A DNA stretch of 36,208 nt from Flammula alnicola (lineage: Eukaryota; Basidiomycota; Agaricomycetes; Agaricales; Strophariaceae): positions 1-36,208 of the forward strand of contig JADNRV010000429.1 in NCBI GenBank assembly GCA_015499995.1, written 5' to 3'. This document shows, in pieces, positions 1 to 8,409 of this stretch. How positions within the stretch are numbered: the stretch's first letter is position 1; the number at the start of each line of letters is the position of its first letter. Position numbers and translations under genes: made by a program. Below the pieces are notes generated by a model, which was not told the DNA's origin, did no database searches, and saw only the letters and a program-made list of their open reading frames with translations.

Positions 1-815
1 TCGGAAACTCTTTTTTCCAATCTGCGCGTGCCGATTTGTCCACAAATCGCGGACATACTTGGAGAGAGAGTTTGGTGGTAGGAACGACGGCAACGCCGCG
101 CATACCAGCAACGAGATCGTGTGCTTCGTTTTGAATGCCCCACTCCATATCGGAGGGAGACTCGATGAAAGTAACCTTATGGTCAGGCGAACGCCTGAAC
201 CACGGTTCAAGTGTACGACACACCATCAGTGACTGAGACTGAAAGGAGTGCGGAGAGGGATCCACTGAGAGGCGCGCAGCATGCATCGCATCAGTGAAGA
301 TAGTAATGCGTTTGACATCCCCAAAGCCGACGGCATTAGAGATGGCAACGCGAATAGCAAAGAGCTCTGCGTCCGTAGACGAGGCCCTCCTGGCAGCATG
401 ACACCCAGAATAAACCTGTGCGCCCTGCCATTTGATAACAACACCAGTGGCGGCTTGCCACCCCGGAGGGCAGGAGCTGTCAACACCAGCGTATGCAGCG
501 TCTGGATCGTCCTCGAGAGACTCGAGAGACGCATCCAGGATTAGCTTCCAAGCCGCTTCAGGATCTTCGGACCTGCTAAAGCGAGGCTTGGAAAGCCACT
601 TGAACCGATCGGCATAGCGATCGAGGATTCGATAACCCGGACGAGCCTCTGGAGCAAAAGGCTCTGTAGACTCAACAGGGACACTGGAATAATTTACATT
701 ATCCATGAGAGCACCCGTCACCTTACGGCGATGGGCGACAGGCATGCGTTCAACCAACATGGGATGGGGGGTTGCGCGCTTAAGTGATGATCCGAACATG
801 AATGACCGAATCGGG
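1..815 (-). CDS. LINE ORF2 fragment: RNase H region, open at left edge
   Basis: Read on the minus strand from about 799 to 1 this is one open frame of about 265 codons with no stop; it leaves the window before ending. It matches the LINE at 805-3786 in protein sequence: both contain a KVTG(A/G)LM block and an EPFAP(E/D)ARPG block, followed by an RNase H domain. The acidic RNase H residues are visible: D in VDSS (474-485), E in DAEL, D in FTDA (287-298) and D in EAHDLV. The role is RNA removal during target-primed reverse transcription. The upstream half (endonuclease, RT core) is absent; the 5' truncation lies about 800-830, where it abuts the plus-strand LINE head to head. An open frame and plentiful CpG make this the least decayed element of the left half. 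The family is inferred from motifs; the exact clade is not resolved. Confidence 0.82.
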
Positions 816-1807
816 TGAGTTCAGTTCTTACCTGGTCGAGAGGAAAACACGCTATGCATGGAATTCTTTCTTGTCTGATCCTCTCCAAGCCAATGTGGGT
901 GTGGGTCAGGGCTCTGCCTTGTCTCCAGTCTTGTCGGCTATTTACTTGGCACCCATTATGCATCTTTTCTACAAGAGGTGCCTCGAGATGAATCTCGAGG
1001 TCGACCTCCTGTTCTATGTAGATGATGGTACCCTCATTTCGCAGGGGCCAGATCTAGATTCCAATATTGTAAACCTTCAAAAAGCTTACAAGATTGTATT
1101 CGAACTTTTCACTAAGTTTGCTCTTGCGCTTGAGCACGCCAAGTCAGAGGTTTTTCACTTCAACCAGCATTGATTTGGGTGAAGCGCCCTACACTGCAGA
1201 TACCCACTCCGACCTAAGCCTTTCTGGCAGTATTTGGGGTTTTATTTTGACCGCACGCTCTCGTTCAATGAGCATGTGCGCTACTATTCGACCAAGGGGT
1301 TTACATCGGTTGTATCGATGAAAATGCTTGGGTCATCTACTAGGGATTTGACGCCCATCCAGAAGCGTCTCCTCTACCATACATGTGTGATCCCTATCAT
1401 TACATATGGGTATCGCATGTGGTACTTCCGGAAGGCCCGATGCAAGGGCCTCATGGCACAACTCACTAATGTTCAGTGTAAGGCTGGTCTTTGGATTACT
1501 GGGTGCTTTCGCACCTCACCCTCAGGAGGAGTAGAGGCTCTTGCGGGCCTCCTTCCCATCCCCATACTCTTGGATAAATTGAACTCCAGGGCCATTGCCC
1601 AGATCTCAATTTTGTCTGACACACATCTGGTCTGCTCTTTTATGGCGGGCCCGCTTCTTAAGAAGGCCATCCCCCATCAGAGGGCCATCGAACATATCCC
1701 TGCCGATCATTGTCATAAAGTGACCGGCGGACTTATGGGGAATGCACTGTTCCACCCATCTGGTCTGGAGACTCTGGAGCCCTTTGCTCCAGATGCCAGG
1801 CCTGGTC
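802..1807 (+). pseudogene. LINE copy 1 reverse transcriptase, broken
   Basis: The reverse transcriptase palm is recognisable from the block GQGSALSPVLSAIYLAP and the catalytic FYVDDG (YVDD codons at 1015-1026). The first frame stops at 1171-1173; the thumb and connection region continue in another frame from about 1234 (YFDRTLSFNEHV, then LTNVQCKAGLWITGCFRTSP) to the solo LTR at 1808. The last shared LINE block is the EPFAPDARPG stretch just before the LTR. The endonuclease domain and the fingers are missing because of 5' truncation. The enzyme would copy LINE RNA at a nicked chromosomal target. The leading ATG at 802 lies in or next to the junction with the minus-strand LINE and is not a native start. 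Confidence 0.85.
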
Positions 1808-2186
1808 TGTTAAAGGTGGCAAGCGTGGGAACGTGTGATGCAGCTGTGCGCCTAATATGCGCAACTCGGAGCGAGGGACACAGGAGCTATAGTAAGCTGA
1901 AGTCCAGAGTGAGTAACTAATTGTATTGGGCAAAATACTAACTACTTGCCTGAAGTCCAGAGTGAGTAACTAAGGACTTCTGGCAAATGTCAAAAGACTT
2001 TATATACTAAATAGAAAGGATCCAGAAAGCATCTGGAGATGATCTGGAGATGATCTAGAACTTGATAAGAATCTAATCTACAAATGCACAACAAGTGAAA
2101 AGGAGGAAGTGCAGATAAGAGATAAGATAAAAGATAAGATAAGATAAGATAAGATAACTTGGAGACATGTGCAGGCAGTTTTAACA
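1808..2186 (-). mobile_element. Solo Copia LTR with 5-bp TSD
   Basis: A 379-bp sequence bounded by TGTTAAA...TTTAACA inverted ends and flanked by direct repeats TGGTC (1803-1807 and 2187-2191). Its reverse complement matches the Copia 3' LTR at 25568-25942 along the whole length, including the (TTATC)n tract and the TATATAAAG core promoter. No internal element remains, so this is a solo LTR left by LTR-LTR recombination. It interrupts the LINE between the RT region and RNase H. Confidence 0.93.
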
Positions 2187-3214
2187 TGGTCATCGTTCTC
2201 ATGGATCAGCATGCGAGCTGATTCAAGTTTCTCAATTACCCAACTTGCTCCGGGGCTGCAGACCCCGAGGCGGCCTGGAAAATTATACTGGACAAGCTCG
2301 TTGAGAAGTGCGATGACGACCCAGGAACTATCTATGCCGGAGTCGACGGCTCGGTCCCCCGGGGCCCTGGCAGGCAGCTACTGGTGTTGTACTTAAGTGG
2401 CAGGGGGCACAGGTTTTATCCAGGTGCCACTCTGCTGGGCGCGCTATTAGCACAGATGCTGAGCTTGCTGCCATTGCGATTGCCATCTCCGCCGCTGTTG
2501 CATTCGGAGATGTCACCCGTATTGTTATATTCACTGATGCGATGCATGCTGCACGCCTATCAGTGGACCCTTCCCCACATTCGAATCAGGCCTCGTCCCT
2601 GACCGTTTGTCAGACACTTGAGGGATGGTTCCATGGTGGCGGTAACCATAAGGTTGTTTTTGCAGAGTCTCCCTCTGATATGGAGTGGGGCATTCACCAA
2701 GAGGCTCATGACCTTGTCCTGGGGTTTCCTGGGGTTTCCAGGGGTGCACGTCACCCCGGATACTCCTCTGTCAGTCGCCTGGCTTAAGGCCAAGGCTGAC
2801 CAAACTGCGAGGGCTGTCTGGAAGACATCAGTTGACGAGCAGCCGTTCTTACTTGGTTCCAACTTTCTGGAACTGGAGGATCTAAAGGGTAATCCTCTCC
2901 GTCTGACCCCTGTTCGCGGTGGGCCATGGCTTGAATCGGGCGGTCGCAACTCTCAGTTGTTCACCTGCATGTGCCGTGTAATAACTAATCATGCACCGAT
3001 CAGCTCGTATTATGAGCAGTTCAGAATCGACAACCTGTTGGCTCTCGGGTGTACATGCGGGGTTTATCCTCAAATGTGCGCTCATCTTTTCAGGTGCCCC
3101 AAGTTCCTGATGCTGCCTCATAGGGCGCTGCACCTGGTGTGGGGTCTTGTGAAATTCCTGGAAGACAACGTGAATGTGTTTGCTTTCAACTGGCCACCTG
3201 CTGGAGTCAGATGA
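2187..3214 (+). pseudogene. LINE copy 1 RNase H and C-terminal CCHC region, broken
   Basis: Downstream of the solo LTR the LINE continues with an RNase H domain (VDGS at 2342-2353, an E near 2455, FTDA at 2530-2541), spread over different frames by small indels. The C-terminal part is open in one frame from 2618 to 3214 and ends with a cysteine-histidine knuckle of the form C-x-C-x6-C-x-H-x3-C near 3051-3098. Such a knuckle is usual at the C-terminus of RNase H-bearing LINE ORF2 proteins. The same region recurs at 23752-24320. A duplicated TTTCCTGGGG stretch near 2735 marks one local frameshift. Confidence 0.8.
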
Positions 3215-3755
3215 GGGACTTCGGACAGGGGATGATCCTGGATTTGAGCGGGGCCGCAGTCAAAGTGTCCTGCTGCCCACAGCGAGTTTCTGTCATTCGG
3301 CAGCGAAGTTCCGCAAGTGCCTAGGGCCTTGGTCGTTCCAGGGCTGGTGGCATCGACTCTCTGAGCCGGTGTCATGCACTGTTTGCAGAGGACCCGACCT
3401 GGTCGATGGCGGTGGGGGCTTCGGCCCCTGCTTAGCTATGGCCACGTAGATTTTACTGGTGAATCGGGGAGGGCCTGGCAGGCTCTTCTCAGATCTGGGT
3501 GACCCCCCTGACCCCCAATACTCCTTATCTGCTGTTTGTGCGGTAGCATTAACAACACCGTGACGACGGCCCACCTGGGCTGCAAGGTCTGTTATTTAGG
3601 TTTCAGGCTGCTGTGCAGTCTTGCTCGCGTGCGCCGCATGCTCCCCTGCGAGCACCCATCTTTCTTTTGCTTATGTAGTGCAGCATATGTTTGTATTAGT
3701 TAGACAGCCAGACTGCTATCATGCACCGGTAATATAAATTGTTGATTTAAAAAAG

Positions 3756-3786
<31 letters not shown>
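3215..3786 (+). other. LINE copy 1 3' UTR and poly(A) tail
   Basis: Non-coding LINE tail of about 530 bp, nearly repeated at 24321-24890 in LINE copy 2. It ends in AAATTGTTGATTTAAAA followed by about 30 further A residues. That terminal motif is also the 3' end of the SINE at 11257-12373, apart from one base. Confidence 0.85.
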
Positions 3787-3788
<2 letters not shown>

Positions 3789-4301
3789 GTGGAAAGTCAC
3801 ACCTGCTCCGCCACCTCTAGTTGAGAAAGACGATGATGCAAGCTGATGATGAAGGTCTTGAGGATGTGCAATTTGCTGGTGCTGCGTTGACTTCAGATCC
3901 TCGCAACTACAGGCAGGCAATGAAGGGCGATGATGCGGACAAGTGGCATGATGCTGCAAATGCAGAGTACAATACTTTGCTCCAGAATGGCACTTGGGAG
4001 TTAGTTGATCTCCCACCTGGAGAAAAGGCCATTGGCTCTGGTTGGGTGTTTAAAGTCAAACGCAATGCAGATGGTTCTATTGAACGCTACAAGGCTCGCT
4101 TGGTCGCCAAGAGCTATAGTCAATGCCTTGGAGTCGATTATCGTGAGGTCTTTGCTCCCACATTCCGTCCTGCAACTCTGCGCATGATCTTTGCATGAGC
4201 TGCACTTGAGAACCTTGAACTGCGCTCTGTAGACATTTCAGCTGCTTTTACCAATGGTGACCTAGATGAGTGGATATACATGATGCAACCTGAAGGTTTC
4301 C
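3787..4301 (+). pseudogene. Copia (Ty1) pol fragment: N-terminal half of reverse transcriptase
   Basis: The reading frame covers the start of a Copia reverse transcriptase: a DPRNYRQAM...W..A...E block, then NGTWELVDLPPGEKAIGSGW, then KVKRNADGSIERYKARLVAK, then DYREVFAPTFRPATLR and the catalytic-region block VDISAAFTNGDL. An in-frame TGA lies at 4196-4198, and the first 35 nt need a frameshift. The copy stops at MQPEGF where LINE copy 2 is inserted; the frame resumes exactly at 24891 with the next residues of the family. Gag, protease and integrase are missing upstream, where LINE copy 1 abuts. The element is inactive. Confidence 0.92.
4287..4301. repeat. Left target-site duplication of LINE copy 2
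   Basis: AACCTGAAGGTTTCC here reappears at 24889-24903 immediately after the LINE poly(A). The CCTGAAGGTTTCC part is unambiguous; the first two A residues on the right could belong to the tail. Deleting 4302-24903 rejoins the Copia RT frame. Confidence 0.93.
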
Positions 4302-4407
4302 GATCTCCTCCTTATTCGGTAACCACTTCGAGCGAGCATGGGAATTCTACTCAGCAACACCAACATCGACCTCCACAGCTCCTCCTCGTTGAGCGCTCCT
4401 GGGCGCC

Positions 4408-4870
4408 AGTGTTGTCATTGACGCCGTCTGACGGCGTCAGTCAATACTAGTCAGTCAGTACGGTCAGAGTCAATGGTCAACAACTGACCCTACTGACCGT
4501 GATTGAAGATACCAGACTGGCTGACTAAAAATCTCGACCCCAGGCAACATTGAGGAAACGGCGAGCTGAGGTTCGATTGAAATGACAAAAAAATTTATGA
4601 ATTACTATTATTATATTATTGATTTCATGGAGAATTTCGAAAAGAAGGCCGGAAATTGAACTTGACGGATAAAAAGATGTCTGCAATATGGAACTATTGT
4701 CGTTAGGAACAATATTCTGTCAAAAAAATGAGGCAGACATGCATCTATGCCATTAATATCATAAAAAGAGTCACTGACCAGTCAATAATTTGACTGACCG
4801 AGTCAGCTTACTGACGGTCGATCATTGACGGTCAAAGTTTGACCGTTATTGACCGACCTTGACAACACTG
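4408..4870. mobile_element. hAT-like MITE (463 bp)
   Basis: Ends are CAGTGTTGTCA and, reverse complemented, the same CAGTGTTGTCA, flanked by perfect 8-bp repeats CTGGGCGC (4400-4407 and 4871-4878). A CAG(T/G)G-type terminus with an 8-bp TSD is the hAT signature. There is no coding capacity. Both ends are crowded with GTCA/TGAC motifs (CTGACTGACC, GACGGTCA, TGACCGTT), probably subterminal transposase sites, and the middle is AT-rich. It lies in the 5' leader of LINE copy 2. Confidence 0.9.
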
Positions 4871-4907
4871 CTGGGCGCTATAATACCAATCGACAGATAA
4901 CATATCA

Positions 4908-4990
4908 ATGCCTCCTAAACCCGGGCCTGGCGCCGATCCGCCCAGCAGATCGCACACTATGGACAAGTTGAGCACTGCGCCTAGGCGCGA
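4908..4990 (+). pseudogene. Start of LINE ORF1, cut by the Ty3 5' LTR
   Basis: ATG at 4908 opens a proline-rich N-terminus (MPPKPGPGADPPSRSHTMDK...) of 27 codons before the Ty3 LTR starts at 4991. Its position just after the LINE leader, together with the TSD-defined element end at 4302, suggests the ORF1 (RNA-binding protein) start of LINE copy 2. The rest of ORF1 is missing from the window, so assignment rests on position rather than homology. Confidence 0.55.
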
Positions 4991-6000
4991 TGTCAGGCGC
5001 TGACTTTGTTTGGAGTGAAACTCTGAATCAAACTGCTCACCTTCACTTAGCAAAAGTATGGGACACTTACATAAACAATACTATGTGTACAGAGAGACAT
5101 CTGCGCAATCGCTCAGTGCTCAGATGACTGTAACCATGCAGTCGCTCAGTGCTCTGATGTCCGTATCCAGGCAGTCGCTTAGTGTTCAGATGACTGTAAC
5201 CATACAAATGGTAAGCGCTCAAATGATCACAACTGTGCAGTTGCTAAGCGCTCAGTAATCATACCCATGTGCTTGATAAGCGCTCAGTAAGCATAACTGA
5301 GGGCTTGGTAAGTGCTCAGTAAGCATAACTGAGGGCTTGGTAAGCTTGACTGTGCAAAGCTGCGCACTTGATAACCATAACTGTGCAGATGAGTAATAAT
5401 CTTACCAATAACACTCTCAGCGCTTATTCAAAGCACATTAAAGTCCTAGCACAGCCACTAGATAGAATTAGTATAAATAACTGACTGTTTCCCCTTGAAA
5501 ATATCATCATACCAATTACCACTTAAAGTTATCAATTGACTAGCGCGAATCTAAGTCTATCTGTAAATACAAGTTCAACTGAGAGTTGAACTTATCGTCT
5601 ATTGAATTCAAAGAAGTATATCGTTACTTCTTCAGTCTTATCATCTTCCGAATTACTTAACGTCACTTATAAGAAGTATACCGCTACTTCTTCTGTCTTA
5701 TCGTCTATTAAGAAGTTCCTTCGTATTACTTCTTACGTCTTTACGCTCTACAACTGTCCATCTATTAAGAAGTCCCTTCATATTCACTTCTTAAGTCTAC
5801 GCTCTATGTCTCTCTGTCTATTAAGAAGTCTCTTCATACTCACTTCTTATGTCTACGCTCTATGTCTTTCTGTCTATTAAGAAGTTCCATCGTTTACTTC
5901 TTACTTTAATACGCTCTATGTCTCTCTGTCTATCTAATAAGAAGTTCCTTCATTAACTTCTTACATCTTACGTCTTTCATCTTACAACTCTTTGTTTTCA
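4991..6000 (+). repeat. Ty3 5' LTR
   Basis: Starts TGTCAGGCGCTGAC and matches 22578-23575; it probably ends TTTTCA at 6000. Three parts can be seen: an upstream block of short direct repeats built on GCTCAGT(G/A) and ATAACTGAGGGCTTGGTAAG (5100-5400; one 32-bp unit is present twice here and once in the 3' LTR), a TATA box TATAAATA (5472-5479), and an array of hairpins downstream (5611-5962). No clear primer-binding site could be assigned right after 6000. Confidence 0.9.
5611..5962 (+). repeat. Array of seven AAGAAGT...ACTTCTT hairpins in the LTR
   Basis: Seven 22-26-nt inverted repeats at 5611-5632, 5671-5692, 5710-5734, 5767-5792, 5823-5848, 5879-5902 and 5939-5962. Each has a 7-bp stem AAGAAGT/ACTTCTT and a variable 8-12-nt loop. 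Later units are about 56 nt apart and linked by a CTCTATGTCTCTCTGTCTATT-like spacer. The array lies 130-490 nt after the TATA box, so it would be in the transcript leader. It is fully conserved in the 3' LTR (23189-23540). Confidence 0.88.
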
Positions 6001-7695
6001 GCTCATTTTAAGTTACCTAACTGGACCCTACTCGAAGCAGAATTACTTAAATACTATGATGCAGAATGCCAAGAATCTTATTATGTTCCATCAGATCTTG
6101 CTGCTTATGTTGAACGCACTAGCAGACAACCACTTAATAACCTTAGCCAATGAAAAAAATACTACCGAGACTTTACTGCTCAAGCAGGTTTTCTCCAAGG
6201 TAAAGGATATTTAGCTGACTGGGAGCAGAAAGGCTATTTCTGGTATTCCATACCAGAAGAAACCAGGAAAGCTTTAGAATTAAAGCTATGGGCCAGATAC
6301 CCAGCTCACAACAATTCATTGCCATGGCCTATTGAATATGTTTGCACTGTCGCAGATTCTCACTTTCGAAGAGATAAATTCTCAGATTGGTTATTACATG
6401 CACCAACACTCGGAGCTTCTAGAGATTATGAGGATTCTGATACTGACTCAGACTATAGTTCTGATTCTGAAGATTCTGACTCTGACTCTGATCATGAAAG
6501 GTATCACCACTGAAAGCATAGAAAGCACCTCAAAAGGAAGAAGCAGAAATCTAGACACAAGTCTGAACCTTTTAGAATGCCCCAAATAGAAGAGGAATGA
6601 ATGCGAAAGATCAATGCTCCTCCTGAAGAAATTGAGGGTATGATTCAACAGCTTAACACTATGTCTCTTGATGATCCGAAATATGGTCAGATATATTATA
6701 AAGTAATGCAACTGGACACAACTGGCATTGCTGAGAAATGTATTCATCGAGTTCCATACCAAGAGCCTATTTCGAATTTCAAACCCACCTCTTATGTTGT
6801 CACACGAGAAATGTCCAATCCATGGCCTACTACAACCTTCCCAAATAATATTCCCCTCGGAAATCCCAATCCATCTCAACCAATGTATCAAAATGCTCCA
6901 CAACCCCAAATGGAAAAACCTGTTGAATACAGATGTTTTGGGTGCTTTGATCCCAATCATATGTTAGGTAAATGTCCAAAAATGGCAGAATTAGTCCAAA
7001 CAGGAATTGTTCAGTATGATCCTAATACTCGAAAATTCTTTATGAATAATGGACAACCTCTATATCGCAGATGGACTGAAAGTCTTGTTGACACTGTTCA
7101 ACGCATGTGAGCTATGATGCCTCGAATGAATTTTGTCACTGTTGAAAGTAGAGATGTTGCTCAATTTTACAATGATCTCTCTAGCACTGAAGATGAAGAC
7201 TCAGACGTAGAATCAGAAGTTGAGGATAATAAATCAGGTTGGAACTATGTGAATCAGACTGTTACACCATCCAAACCTATTTATGCAGCCATGGACATTG
7301 ACTCAGATAGTGACTTGGAAGAAATACCTTTTGTGTATCCTGCTGAAAGATCCAATAAGCGAACTACACAAGCACAAAAAGAGGTATCTAAAGTCCCTTT
7401 GAAACCCTCATTTGAAGGAGTATGGCCTCCACCTAGGTGTGGACAATCATCAGGAAATCCCATTACTGAATCTATAAATAAGCCTCCAAATTCAGTTTCG
7501 AAACCATTTCCGAAACCTTCTTCGAAACCTAATCCTATCCCATTCTGCATTAAAGAATTACCCTTACCTCCTGATCCTATTCCTATTGATGTCCGCAAAG
7601 TTCGCTTTCCTGAAGATATATCTAGGCATGAACTAGCAGCTAAACTGGCTAAACTGACGCCGACTACAAAAGATATAGAATCTTTCCATAAGTGA
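6001..7695 (+). pseudogene. gag: Ty3 gag, interrupted by TGA codons
   Basis: One frame runs from the end of the 5' LTR, interrupted only by TGA at 6151, 6511, 6598, 7108 and 7693. It encodes a capsid-like N-terminal region, a Ser/Asp-rich acidic stretch (6430-6500), a Lys/Arg-rich stretch, and a zinc knuckle C-x2-C-x4-H-x4-C (6934-6975) typical of nucleocapsid. After the knuckle come another acidic stretch (7170-7320) and a Pro/Lys-rich linker leading toward the protease. Gag would form the virus-like particle and bind element RNA. In this family an arginine is expected or plausible at each TGA, so the simplest reading is CGA to TGA mutation. No start codon could be chosen with confidence because the frame is already open at the LTR boundary. 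Confidence 0.87.
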
Positions 7696-8409
7696 AATCA
7701 AGAGAATCAAGCAACAGAAAATAAGGAAAATTCAGACAAACCTAAAGGAGGCCCTCGACAATCAGAATTATCAGCACAGGTAGATACGAAGGCAATAGTT
7801 CAAGAAATTCTTGATACTGAAATTGCTCTACTCTTACGAAAAATATTAGGATCCTCCCGAGAACTTTCCTCTATGCTTCAAGAAGTAATCAAGTCAAAGA
7901 ATGCGACTAAATTGTCTGTAAATGAAATTGCAACTGACTTAGGCAAATATAGCTGTGACGGATCAAAGACTCAAAAGAACAATGAAGTTCTGATCAAGTT
8001 AAAAATCTGACATGGTAAAAATGTTCTAACAGCAATTATTGATACAGGTTCTCAGCTTAATGTCGTAAGCAAAGATGTAGCAGAGAAATGTTTCCCATTA
8101 CCAATTGATCTATCGCAAGCCACTAGAATGCTCGATGCAAATGGCGGTGAAGGATACTTACTAGGATTAATTGAAGATGTTCCTTTGACATGCGGAAGAG
8201 CTATTACACATACTAACATTTATGTCAGTGATGATTTACCATTCCAATTATTACTCGGACGACCGTGGCAATGTGGAAATTTTATAACCATCGATGAGCG
8301 AATAAAGGGTACTTATCTTGTTTTTAAAGACCCAAAAACCTTGCAACCACATTTCAAAATTTTAGATTACGCCAGACGCAATAGGACCAAGAACATTTCC
8401 TCCAATTAG
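7696..8409 (+). pseudogene. pol: Ty3 aspartic protease domain
   Basis: Same frame as gag, interrupted by TGA at 8008. The retropepsin signature IIDTGSQLNVVS is present (DTGS at 8041-8052), and the second conserved block reads LLLGRPW (about 8248-8268), so the active-site residues are intact. It would cleave the Gag-Pol precursor. A frameshift just before the TAG at 8407 moves the downstream coding into frame 2, where it continues with an acidic FDLEDLLRFEEF segment. About 120 residues precede DTGS and look like a charged linker. Confidence 0.88.

Larger units (their letters stand above)
805..3786 (+). mobile_element. 5'-truncated non-LTR retrotransposon (LINE copy 1)
   Basis: A plus-strand LINE starting inside the reverse transcriptase domain and ending in a poly(A) tract (about 3749-3786) directly against Copia sequence. 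Order: RT palm and thumb, RNase H, a C-terminal CCHC-like knuckle, then 3' UTR. A solo Copia LTR (1808-2186) splits it. The coding frame is broken by several frameshifts and stops, so it is inactive. The right flank reads into Copia gag-pol, so the LINE probably landed in a Copia element whose 5' half is outside the window or lost. The exact 5' end cannot be fixed because it meets a minus-strand LINE at about 805-830. Confidence 0.88.

Noticed and set aside
1..3786. Twin priming (5' inversion) as the cause of the head-to-head LINE pair
   Set aside because: Both arms contain the same RNase H region, so they cannot come from one RNA; they are two insertions.
5602..5880. 92-codon ORF in the 5' LTR (and its copy at 23180-23458)
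   Set aside because: It is the translation of the hairpin array and its CTCTATGTCTC spacers; low complexity and inside an LTR.
5611..5962. CRISPR array, suggested by the regular hairpin spacing
   Set aside because: Repeats are short inverted repeats with similar spacers, inside an LTR of a eukaryotic retrotransposon; no cas genes.
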